DNA from: Solibacillus sp. FSL W7-1464
Lineage (GTDB): Bacteria; Bacillota; Bacilli; Bacillales_A; Planococcaceae
Length of the DNA: 64,000 nucleotides
Direction of reading: 5' to 3'
NCBI RefSeq assembly: GCF_038004425.1
Contig: NZ_JBBORC010000001.1
Coordinates: forward strand, 2,457,001-2,521,000
Position numbers and translations under genes: made by a program. Numbering within the stretch: position 1 is the stretch's first letter; each line of letters begins with the position of its first letter. This document shows, one piece after another, positions 9,435 to 17,141 of this stretch. Under the pieces are notes generated by a model, which worked only from the letters and a program-made list of their open reading frames with translations, ran no database searches and was not told the DNA's origin.

Positions 9435-10378
9435 TAGCGTACACTGTCCCCTTTCCCTAGTTTAATTCGAGGGTCAACAATTGCCATCAGTAAATCCCCT
9501 AAAATTAATCCAATAATCCCGAGTGCAGAAAATACAAGCACCAATCCTTGTACGACATTGTTATCCTGGCGCTGAATCGCATCTACGAGCAATCCACCCA
9601 TACCTGGAATCGAAAATAATGATTCAATATAAATCGAACCGGTGATCGTAAATAAAATCGTTGCCGGTAAATATTGCGCCATCGGTATGAAGGCATTTCT
9701 CATCACATGGCGGAACATAATCGTACGCTCTGTCACACCTTTTGCCCGTGCGAGCTTAATATAATCCTTGTTCAGCTCATCCACCATATAGCGTCGCATC
9801 CACATTGCATATGAAGCAATCGGACCAAGGGCCAAACAGATTAACGGTAAAATAAAACTCCGTGGATTGTATTCATCAAACAGCATCGGCAAATTGAACC
9901 ATTCCGAAATATACATTTGAATCATGAGGAAATAAACCATCGCCGGTACCGCCACAACAATAACGATATAGCCTGTGCCGAGCCTGTCGAGCCAGCGCCC
10001 TTTAAACTGGGCCATCAAAATGCCCAGCGGTACACCAACTAGTAATGAGAGCGCTACAGCTCCTAATCCGAATATTATGGAATACATCATTTTATCTTGA
10101 ATAATGTCAAGTACTGGTACGTCTGTACGGTATGTAATCGATTTCCCTAAGTCGCCTTGAACAAGGTCGACGTAGAAATTTTTTAGTTGGACTAACAACG
10201 GATCCCGTAAGCCAAGATTTGTTAAATAGATTTCCTGTTGCTCAGGCGACATTTTTTCTGCTGCTGCACCTAAATAGCCTTCATCAGGCATTAATCGTAA
10301 CAGGGAGAAAACTATTGTCACGATGATAAATAACGTCAATATGGATTGCGCGAATCGTTTCGCAATATACTTTAACAA
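9434..10378 (-). CDS. dppB: Oligopeptide ABC transporter permease (DppB-like)
   Basis: 314 residues starting MLKYIAKRFAQSILTLFIIV, a classic DppB/OppB first span, followed by five more spans. The EAA loop around DYIKLARAKGVTERTIMFRHVMRNA is characteristic. It pairs with DppC. GGAGGGAAC precedes the ATG. The 176-base gap to dppE contains a hairpin that could reduce read-through into the permease genes. Confidence 0.92.
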   Translation of the reverse strand: MLKYIAKRFAQSILTLFIIVTIVFSLLRLMPDEGYLGAAAEKMSPEQQEIYLTNLGLRDPLLVQLKNFYVDLVQGDLGKSITYRTDVPVLDIIQDKMMYSIIFGLGAVALSLLVGVPLGILMAQFKGRWLDRLGTGYIVIVVAVPAMVYFLMIQMYISEWFNLPMLFDEYNPRSFILPLICLALGPIASYAMWMRRYMVDELNKDYIKLARAKGVTERTIMFRHVMRNAFIPMAQYLPATILFTITGSIYIESLFSIPGMGGLLVDAIQRQDNNVVQGLVLVFSALGIIGLILGDLLMAIVDPRIKLGKGDSVR

Positions 10379-10495
10379 ACACGTTCCCTCCTCAGTAATT
10401 CCTCGGCGTAATGACGTCCGGATCGGTTTGTCGCTAGCGCCAAATACTTTTTATTGAATCCGTGATATCCGCAATAATGAAATATAAAAGCAGAA

Positions 10496-10525
10496 AGGAG
10501 ATGCAGAAACATCCTGTCATCTCCT
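10496..10525 (-). terminator. Intra-operon hairpin between dppE and dppB, possible attenuator
   Basis: Read on the minus strand, AGGAGATG and CATCTCCT form an 8-base stem (10518-10525 with 10496-10503), extended by CAG/CTG with one bulged base, and are followed by TTCTGCTTTT. The T tract is imperfect, so partial termination is more likely than a full stop. This position would make binding-protein mRNA more abundant than permease mRNA. Confidence 0.55.
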
Positions 10526-10554
10526 AATCTACCTCCATTTAAAATGCCTTCGTA

Positions 10555-12378
10555 TTAATTAGAAGTGTTTGCTAAAGCTTCCGCACGCTCTTTTTCCCAT
10601 GCTTCTTTAGCAGACTTGAATTCTTCATTACTCATTGGCTTTTCTAGGATAGACTGACCTTTAAACTTCTCGGATGTAACACCAAATGGCGAATATTGTG
10701 ATTCAAATGGATTTAATTTTGAAGCAGTATAACCACCGCCGCCAACAGCGTACGGAATAACAAATGCTTCCTCAATTAAAAATGCCTCTGCTTTCGCAAA
10801 TAACTCATAACGTACCGCCGGATCTACTTCTGCTTTTGCAGCTTCGACTAGCTTGTTGTATTCACTGTTATAACCTTCTGCCATTTCCGGCTTGTTATAT
10901 GTTCCGCCTTCTGTAAATGGATCTGTATACGTTGACGGGTCAGCAAAGTCCGGACCCCAATTTGCTTCAATTATTGAGAACTTACCAGGGCGACGTACTT
11001 CACCAAGGAACCCTGTTGCAGGACCTGCATATAGCTCCACATCGATGTAATCAGCACCTAAAAGGTTTTCAAGCTGCTGTTCCACTACTTGTGAACGGTT
11101 TGCCCATTCCGGTGAACCAGAGTTGTAAGGTAACAATACCTTTACCGGGAATGTTGCTTTACCAGCTAATGCAGCCAATGCCGCCTCTTTATGTTCAAGC
11201 GCTAAATCTTTGTTAAATGAATCTGTTTCGGTAATTGCTTTTAATGGATCAAGCATTGTGTAATCTACACCTTCAACATCCACGAAGTTCTTTGGTGTAA
11301 TTGTATTAGACAATAGATCTTGTGGATTGTAAGGCTCGATTGTTAACATCGCCGATACACGATCAAGCGCGTGATAAAGCGATTTACGGAAATCTTTATT
11401 GTTAACGGCCACTTTCCAGTTTTCAGGTTCATACTCTGCATCATATTGCGGATCAAAGTTTAATGCATAGAAGTATGAGTAGAAGTTATTTGTGTTTTGG
11501 CGTACTAAATCTTTTTTGTCATCACTGTTTAACCATTCATCCAAAATTGATGTCGGAATTAATGCCCCATCAATCTCATCACGCAAGAATAGTTCTGGTG
11601 CAACTGTTGCTGCTTCTTTATTGTACTTATAGCGGATACGATCGATTTTCACTGTTTCTTTATCCCAGTAGGCGTCGTTTTTCACAAGTACACGCTCATT
11701 CTGAGGTTCGAATTTATCTAAAATATATGCGCCATTATATAAAATATTCTCGCGAGTCGTTCCGAACGCATCACCTTTTTCAGCTAGGAACTCCCCGTTT
11801 ACCGGGAAGAAACATACATAGTTCAGCATCGATAAAAAGTACGGTGTCGGTGCTTCCAATGTATATTCAAGCGTTGTTTCATCAATCGCTTTAATACCTA
11901 CTTGCGAGAAATCCGTCAATTCGCCATTGTAGAAAGCATCACCGTTTTTCACGACTGTTGCAATCCACGCTGTCGAAGATTCGTTTTTCGCATCAAGCAC
12001 ATAATTTAAACCATCTACAAAGTCCTGTGCTACAACATTTACTACATCTTTACCTTCATGGTCCACCCACTTCACATCATCACGAAGTTTGAATGTCCAT
12101 ACAGTCGCGTCTTCATTGGATTCCCAGCTTTCTGCTAATCCTGGCTTAACGACGCCGTATTGGTCATATTCAATTAATCCTTCTACTAAATTCGCTGATA
12201 ATGCAAATTCATTTGTTTCTGCTGTTTTTAAATAGTTCAGCGTTTTAATTTCGCCGGAATACACTGTTCGATATTCCGATGTTTCACCAGATTCCGATGA
12301 ATCACCACATGCTGCCAGTACGAGTACAAACATACAAAGTAACGCTAACAAAGATTTTTTCAAAGTTATTTCCCCCAT
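10555..12378 (-). CDS. dppE: Oligopeptide-binding lipoprotein (SBP family 5), DppE-like
   Basis: 607 residues. A lipoprotein signal peptide ends in the lipobox LAAC (VLVLAACGDSSES), so the mature protein is anchored to the outer face of the membrane. The body is a family 5 peptide-binding protein (SGEIKTLNYLKTAETNEF at the start, WGPDFADPSTYTDPF later). Its place among ykf/dppA genes suggests murein peptides as ligands, which is inference. Start choice is open: the ATG at 12378 has AGGA 7 bases ahead, while a TTG at 12363 has GGGGGA at about 7 bases and gives a more usual MKKSLLALL N-terminus. Confidence 0.93.
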   Translation of the reverse strand: MGEITLKKSLLALLCMFVLVLAACGDSSESGETSEYRTVYSGEIKTLNYLKTAETNEFALSANLVEGLIEYDQYGVVKPGLAESWESNEDATVWTFKLRDDVKWVDHEGKDVVNVVAQDFVDGLNYVLDAKNESSTAWIATVVKNGDAFYNGELTDFSQVGIKAIDETTLEYTLEAPTPYFLSMLNYVCFFPVNGEFLAEKGDAFGTTRENILYNGAYILDKFEPQNERVLVKNDAYWDKETVKIDRIRYKYNKEAATVAPELFLRDEIDGALIPTSILDEWLNSDDKKDLVRQNTNNFYSYFYALNFDPQYDAEYEPENWKVAVNNKDFRKSLYHALDRVSAMLTIEPYNPQDLLSNTITPKNFVDVEGVDYTMLDPLKAITETDSFNKDLALEHKEAALAALAGKATFPVKVLLPYNSGSPEWANRSQVVEQQLENLLGADYIDVELYAGPATGFLGEVRRPGKFSIIEANWGPDFADPSTYTDPFTEGGTYNKPEMAEGYNSEYNKLVEAAKAEVDPAVRYELFAKAEAFLIEEAFVIPYAVGGGGYTASKLNPFESQYSPFGVTSEKFKGQSILEKPMSNEEFKSAKEAWEKERAEALANTSN

Positions 12379-12387
12379 TTCTCTTTC

Positions 12388-13473
12388 CTATCTAGCTAAA
12401 TAAGCTTCTATTAATAACCCGATACCGGGAGCATCGGCCATCTGAATATTTTCCCCTTTGAAAATCGGCCCCCCTTCAATTGGATCTTCACTGCACAAAC
12501 TTGGTCCATCCAGATCGACCATTGTGACATTTTTGCTCGCTGCTGCAAAATGCGCAGCTGCACTGACACTAATTTTTGTTTCAAGCATACAGCCAATCAT
12601 ACAAGCGACACCATTTGCCTCTGCAATATGGTTGATTTGCTGTGCTTTTGAAATGCCCCCTGTTTTCATCAGCTTTATATTTATTAAATCCGCGGCCCGC
12701 TTTTCAATGACCTCGATCGCTTGCTTTGGAGAAAATACACTTTCGTCCGCCAAAATATTTGTATACGTATTGCTGGTCACATATTGCATGCCTTTAATAT
12801 CACTGTAGTGTACAGGCTGTTCAACGAGCTCGATATCCGCGCCTTTGTCTTCAAGCTGTCCAATAATTTTTACAGCTTCTTTTGCTGTCCATCCTTGGTT
12901 GGCATCAACTCTTAACGTAACATCTGGACCTACTGCCTTTCGAATAGCTATAACACGTTCCACATCTTCAACCGGATTTTTCCCGACTTTCACTTTTAAA
13001 ATAGAAAAGCCCCGTTTTACAGCTGCTAAACTGTCTTTCACCATTTCATCCATTCCATTCACACTAATCGTAATGTCCGTTGTAATGTTCTTTCGGTAAC
13101 CCCCCAGCAATTTATAAAGGGGAGCATTGTATTGTTTCGCCCATAAATCATAAAGCGCGATTTCGACCGCCGCTTTAGCACTCGTATTTTGGTAGAGACA
13201 AGAATCGACCCGTTGACAAAGCAGCGCAATTTCATCAATTTCAATTCCAATAATCGATGGTGCTATCACTTCTTCAATTGCATAGCGGATCGATGAAAGA
13301 GTCTCGCCTGTAATGACATGGGTCGGCGCAGCTTCCCCGATGCCGATTAGTCCATTATCCGTATAAATAAAGACGGCGATATTTCGTATACTATGTACTG
13401 TGCGCAGTGCTGTTTTAAACGGAGTAATAAGAGGAGCCTCGACAAGCCCTACCTCAACTTTTGATATTTTCAT
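12388..13473 (-). CDS. ykfB: L-Ala-D/L-Glu epimerase (enolase superfamily), YkfB-like
   Basis: 361 residues of the muconate-lactonizing subgroup of the enolase superfamily. Visible active-site elements are the KxK motif (LKVKVGKNP), the metal ligands in VDANQGW, VEQPV and ADESVF, and the second Lys in NIKLMKTGG. The family epimerises L-Ala-D-Glu to L-Ala-L-Glu so that ordinary peptidases can finish degradation. Together with YkfC and DppA this defines a murein-peptide catabolic route. dppE follows 9 bases downstream and dppA lies 13 bases upstream. Confidence 0.92.
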   Translation of the reverse strand: MKISKVEVGLVEAPLITPFKTALRTVHSIRNIAVFIYTDNGLIGIGEAAPTHVITGETLSSIRYAIEEVIAPSIIGIEIDEIALLCQRVDSCLYQNTSAKAAVEIALYDLWAKQYNAPLYKLLGGYRKNITTDITISVNGMDEMVKDSLAAVKRGFSILKVKVGKNPVEDVERVIAIRKAVGPDVTLRVDANQGWTAKEAVKIIGQLEDKGADIELVEQPVHYSDIKGMQYVTSNTYTNILADESVFSPKQAIEVIEKRAADLINIKLMKTGGISKAQQINHIAEANGVACMIGCMLETKISVSAAAHFAAASKNVTMVDLDGPSLCSEDPIEGGPIFKGENIQMADAPGIGLLIEAYLAR

Positions 13474-13486
13474 AAATTCACCTGCT

Positions 13487-14281
13487 TTATGTTAAAAATT
13501 GTAACAGTCTCAACACTTCAAAATAATCGTTTGTTTCGAACCGGACTGTATTGTGCGGTTTAAATGTTGCACCTGGATAAAATGAATTCCGGTATGCCTT
13601 AATATGATCCTTATAAATAATTTCTACTGTGAAATGCTTCGGCAATTCTATTTGAAGCTTTGTTCGCTCAATTTTCATTGCCTGTTCTACAAGTAGTTTC
13701 GTCTTTTTCAATGTCGTTTGCGGACTTACATTAATTGTTGCATGGCCGACTCCCTCTTTTGTCGCGAATGTGACAATTTGATCATTGTAACCGGCGATAT
13801 GCTCCGTTAATGCCTGATCTCCGCTGACAAAAGCAACCGGCACATCGTGGAGGGCTGCTGCATATGTATTTATTAAAAATTCACTTGCATATTCCCCGTT
13901 TATTTTGACATCTGCCAACAAGCTAAGTGTATGGGCAAGGGGGTTTTTCTCACTGCCGCCTTCACTGTGATAGCCAATAAAAATCGCCCTATCGAAACTG
14001 CTGTCCAAACCCGCAACCATGCACATTGGTTCTTGTGTCCAGCCTCGAATGATTTTTACGTTTTCAGGTAAGTTTTCAATAAGGATATTTCGTCCGGAAT
14101 CATGTGCATCTTTCAGTAAAATCTCGGTAGCACCGCCTGCAAATGCACCTTCAATTGCCGCAAGCACTTCTTTTGTCATCTGTTTTTGAAACTGCGCATA
14201 ATCCGGAGCGTTCAGTTCAGTTTCACTCCAAACCGTTGTGCCCGTAATCCCTTCGATATCGGCACTTATGTAAACTCTCAT
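13487..14281 (-). CDS. dppA: D-aminopeptidase DppA (M55 family)
   Basis: About 264 residues. Zinc ligands expected from B. subtilis DppA are visible as Asp8 and Glu10 (SADIEG), His60 (KDAHDSG), His105 (GYHSEGG) and Glu134 (YASE), with His117 in PLAHTLS where the family has its catalytic His. The enzyme releases D-Ala from D-Ala-containing di- and tripeptides. The open frame extends to 14317, but the ATG at 14281 lies about 8 bases after AAAGGAGT and gives the usual MRVYISADIEG N-terminus, so I place the start there. It is the first gene of the operon. Confidence 0.92.
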   Translation of the reverse strand: MRVYISADIEGITGTTVWSETELNAPDYAQFQKQMTKEVLAAIEGAFAGGATEILLKDAHDSGRNILIENLPENVKIIRGWTQEPMCMVAGLDSSFDRAIFIGYHSEGGSEKNPLAHTLSLLADVKINGEYASEFLINTYAAALHDVPVAFVSGDQALTEHIAGYNDQIVTFATKEGVGHATINVSPQTTLKKTKLLVEQAMKIERTKLQIELPKHFTVEIIYKDHIKAYRNSFYPGATFKPHNTVRFETNDYFEVLRLLQFLT

Positions 14282-14589
14282 TTTTTCGATACTCCTTTCA
14301 ACTTCCACGACATTCATCAGTGTAGAATAATATTTTTAAAGATTTAGATTTTTCAGTCTTCTGTTTATTATTAATAAAATACCATACTTATTTCGATTGT
14401 GGAAGTTTTTTCTAATAGTTTTTAAAATAATATAATTGAAGTATAAATCTCCAAAACCTTTGATATACAGCGATATTTAAAACATATCATTCCAATAGAT
14501 ATTATATTTTCATAAGAAAACAGCCTTCTACATAGGAGCTATGTAAAAGGCTGAATGAAGGTATTTAATTTAGCAAACTAAAAAATACA
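14282..14589. other. Intergenic region upstream of dppA with presumed operon promoter
   Basis: This AT-rich stretch holds the dpp/ykf promoter and the terminator of the upstream peptidase gene (14521-14553). A weak minus-strand candidate promoter is CTGAAA, 18 bases, TATTAT, ending shortly upstream of dppA. The CTGAAAAAT portion (14348-14356 in plus orientation) resembles one half of a CodY box, but the other half does not match. No gene was seen in it. Confidence 0.4.
14521..14553 (-). terminator. Rho-independent terminator of the DmpA-type peptidase gene
   Basis: Arms 14521-14534 and 14540-14553 pair over 13 bases with one C/A mismatch and a 5-base loop. Read on the minus strand the hairpin is followed by TTTTCTTATG. 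It separates the aminopeptidase gene from the dpp/ykf operon. Confidence 0.85.
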
Positions 14590-15636
14590 TTATTCGACAA
14601 AATTATAACTTTGGACGGTATTGTTATTTCTTCCAGTTGTAGTTGTAGCTTGCGACAAAGAATTCAGAATCGCTTCTTCTGTCGCTTCGGCTGCTGCCAT
14701 AAATAATGTGTTCATGACGTCATGATCTTCTCTTATCTGTCGGCGACTTTCCAGTTCTTCATCGCAGTGATGCTGTATTTTTCGAGCTGTTGTAAATCCA
14801 ATGACAATATCCCCGCTTCCATGGGAAAAGTGACTGCCTGTTCTTCCTAACCCTATCCCGCAACGTTTTATAACTCGTTTCAGCTGGCGGCTGCTTAATG
14901 GGGCATCTGTCGCTATTACGATAATAATAGAGCCATCTGTAGGGCTAATTGTCGACTTCTCGTTGTCAGCGGTAACCGTATATCTTTCTTTTAAAAATTC
15001 GCTCGCCTTTCCAAAATTACTCAATACGAGACATCCAACCATATATTTTTGGCCAGCCTTATCTTCGACAATGCGTGACGAGCTGCCAATTCCTCCCTTA
15101 TAGCCGAAGCAAACCATCCCTTTTCCTGCTCCAACAGCGCCCTCTTCAACGTTGTTTGTTTTAGCTTGCTGGATTGCTTCAATAGCATGCTCAGGTTTAA
15201 CTGGAAAATGGCGGATGGAGTTTAAATGACTATCATTACATTCACCGACAACGATATTGACTGTCCCGGTAGAAATTCCAATCTCTTCGTTTTGTTCAAG
15301 TAAATATTGAAGTGTCCCCTGTGATACATTCGGCACAGCGAATGTATTGGTGAGCATAATCGGTGACTCGATTACGCCGAGTTCATCTACTTGAACAAGC
15401 CCGGTTGTTTTCCCGAAGCCGTTTAATATATAACTGGCTGCTGTCACCTTTTCCCGAAATAGATTGCCGCGATGCGGTAAAATAGCTGTTACGCCGGTAC
15501 AGGCAGCATCACCTGAATCATTTAGTGCATAATCCAATGTTACATGTCCGACACTTACACCATCTATATCGGTGATGCAGTTTTTATCCCCTGGAGGCAA
15601 TTGTCCAATCGTAATACCCATTTCCCGTACTTTCAT
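14590..15636 (-). CDS. P1-family (S58) aminopeptidase, DmpA-like
   Basis: About 348 residues. Family hallmarks are the N-terminal ITDIDGVSVGH block, the GAVGAGKGMVCFGYKGGIG block and the autoprocessing site GSIIIVIATDAPLSSRQLKR. The nucleophile should be Ser236, exposed by self-cleavage after Gly235; here the preceding residues are TDG. DmpA relatives remove N-terminal D-Ala, L-Ala or beta-Ala from small peptides. The frame is open from 15717, but the ATG at 15636 lies 8 bases after AAAGGAG and is the better start. It has its own terminator, so it is not part of the dpp operon, but it may serve the same peptide salvage. Confidence 0.88.
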   Translation of the reverse strand: MKVREMGITIGQLPPGDKNCITDIDGVSVGHVTLDYALNDSGDAACTGVTAILPHRGNLFREKVTAASYILNGFGKTTGLVQVDELGVIESPIMLTNTFAVPNVSQGTLQYLLEQNEEIGISTGTVNIVVGECNDSHLNSIRHFPVKPEHAIEAIQQAKTNNVEEGAVGAGKGMVCFGYKGGIGSSSRIVEDKAGQKYMVGCLVLSNFGKASEFLKERYTVTADNEKSTISPTDGSIIIVIATDAPLSSRQLKRVIKRCGIGLGRTGSHFSHGSGDIVIGFTTARKIQHHCDEELESRRQIREDHDVMNTLFMAAAEATEEAILNSLSQATTTTGRNNNTVQSYNFVE

Positions 15637-15802
15637 TGTCTGTTCTCCTTTGAAATTTATGTAGATGGTTTCATCGTATACAACTTTCCCCAAAATGAAA
15701 ATAGAAAAAAGATGCATCCTTAATTAGGTCGCATCCTTTTTCATCATGTAAAATGAATTTATTTTCTATTAATACTTCTGAATCCTGCATGATTCTGCAA
15801 AA

Positions 15803-15931
15803 TCAAATTTCCAAAATCCCTCTTGTCCAACGATCCACAAAGCTTTCAAAAGTAATGCCATATTTGTTATACACTTCATGATAAACAAAGTAAATTCCAA
15901 GTTTGTCTAGCAACTCATCACTAATCCGCAT
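15803..15931 (-). CDS. Small hypothetical protein, 42 residues
   Basis: An open frame with ATG and TGA encoding MRISDELLDKLGIYFVYHEV and continuing to FVDRWTRGILEI. The composition is protein-like: amphipathic, with aromatic residues, and compact. The ribosome binding site is weak (AAAGTGAG about 8 bases ahead). It stands alone between the aminopeptidase and a lipoprotein gene. I do not recognise a named family. Chance cannot be ruled out for so short a frame. Confidence 0.45.
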   Translation of the reverse strand: MRISDELLDKLGIYFVYHEVYNKYGITFESFVDRWTRGILEI

Positions 15932-16185
15932 TTAAATCACTCACTTTCAATTATTAGATGATGGACTATTCAGCGCCATGCAATCGATTCATATCTATTT
16001 CTAATCATACCCAGAGTTGCGAACGTTATTCAGAAACAGACAATGCAAATATTTTGAAAGAGGACTCCTTTAGTTCACTAATTAACAAACTGTTACAATT
16101 TTTTCACAATCTTTTTGAAAATTGATGCGAATCCTTCCAGTCAATTTAGTAAGATGGATGGAATGACAGCATTGGAGGGACTCTA

Positions 16186-16677
16186 ATGAGGAAATATAGT
16201 TTATTATTATCTATTTCAATTTTATTGGCTGGATGTGGAGATACGGTAGCAGACTTAAAAAAGGCGGCATCAGGTATTAGTTCAAAGGCAGATGAAGCAG
16301 CTTCAGCAATTTCAATCGATGTCCATTCTATTCGAGCTACTGAAATTGAATTCAACAATCATTCTTTTACTATTAACGATTTATTTAAGACTATATTACG
16401 CGATGTCCAATGGGAATATGACGATAGCGGTGAAACACAGCAGTTGAAAATTACAGGCACTTGGCAAAATAACGGCCTATTTACACAACATTCATTTTCT
16501 GCGAGCCAAAAAGAGCGCTTACAAGAAAACGGCCAAGTAGAAGTCATTCTTTTATTTATCAGTGACACAATCGATGAAACCAAAACAAAAGTAACCATGC
16601 AATTGGATGGGCAGACACTTGTAGAAGAAGATGGGCAGGACACCCTTCATCACTTTTATAAAATTTATACACAATAA
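16186..16677 (+). CDS. Hypothetical lipoprotein
   Basis: 163 residues. A short signal peptide ends in the lipobox LAGC (SISILLAGCGDTVADL), so the mature chain is lipid-anchored outside the membrane. A helical stretch rich in Ala, Ser and Lys follows, then a mixed region (WEYDDSGETQQLKITGTW, KTKVTMQLDGQTLVEEDGQ) that looks like a beta-sandwich. I do not recognise the family. TTGGAGGG lies 7 bases ahead of the ATG. csbD follows, separated by a sigma-B-like promoter. Confidence 0.8.
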   Translation: MRKYSLLLSISILLAGCGDTVADLKKAASGISSKADEAASAISIDVHSIRATEIEFNNHSFTINDLFKTILRDVQWEYDDSGETQQLKITGTWQNNGLFTQHSFSASQKERLQENGQVEVILLFISDTIDETKTKVTMQLDGQTLVEEDGQDTLHHFYKIYTQ

Positions 16678-16684
16678 ACCCTTT

Positions 16685-16709
16685 GTTTAGTATTAATGTA
16701 TGAGGGAAT
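16685..16709 (+). promoter_or_regulatory. Sigma-B-type promoter of csbD
   Basis: GTTTAG (16685-16690), a 13-base spacer, then GGGAAT (16704-16709). The sigma-B consensus is GTTTAA, 12-14 bases, GGGTAT. It lies 34 bases ahead of csbD, a gene whose B. subtilis relative is controlled by sigma-B, so general-stress regulation is likely. Confidence 0.7.
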
Positions 16710-16743
16710 ATAAATACCATCTAAACTTTTAGGAGGTCATATT

Positions 16744-16944
16744 ATGTCAAATGGATTTACAGATAAACTAAAAGGCGCAGCCAATAAAATTAAAGGCGAA
16801 GTTAAGGAAGAAATCGGTAAAAATACAAATGATCCCTCACTACAAGTGGATGGCCAGCGAGATCAGCTTAAAGGCGAGGCACAGGAAAGAGCTGCTGAAG
16901 TTAAAGATAAAATCACTTCAAAAATCGATGAGTACCGAAAATAA
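16744..16944 (+). CDS. csbD: CsbD-family stress protein
   Basis: 66 residues beginning MSNGFTDKLKGAANKIKGEV. The protein is short, highly charged, Lys/Glu-rich and helical, with the repeated KGE pattern of the CsbD family. The molecular function is unknown; relatives accumulate under general stress. AGGAGGTC lies ahead of the ATG, a sigma-B-like promoter is upstream, and a strong terminator follows, so it is a single-gene unit. Confidence 0.9.
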   Translation: MSNGFTDKLKGAANKIKGEVKEEIGKNTNDPSLQVDGQRDQLKGEAQERAAEVKDKITSKIDEYRK

Positions 16945-16952
16945 TGTTTACC

Positions 16953-16990
16953 GAAACTAGTAAATTCGTATTTACTAGTTTCTTTTTTTT
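16953..16990 (+). terminator. Rho-independent terminator of csbD
   Basis: A perfect 13-base stem (16953-16965 with 16970-16982) with a TCGT loop, followed by eight T residues. Confidence 0.93.
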
Positions 16991-17141
16991 GCGTTAAAAT
17001 AGTTAATAAAATCTATTATTCATTATGTACTTTAGACTCAAATAAAAGGGAAATATTTATATTAATATAATCTCACTTTAAATTCATAGGAATTTTGTTA
17101 TACTTTAGTTAACACAATACTTTTTTAAAGGGGAAGTTAGA

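Noticed and set aside
14341-14360. Possible CodY box upstream of dppA
   Set aside because: Only one half (CTGAAAAAT) resembles the 15-base consensus; about six positions mismatch overall.
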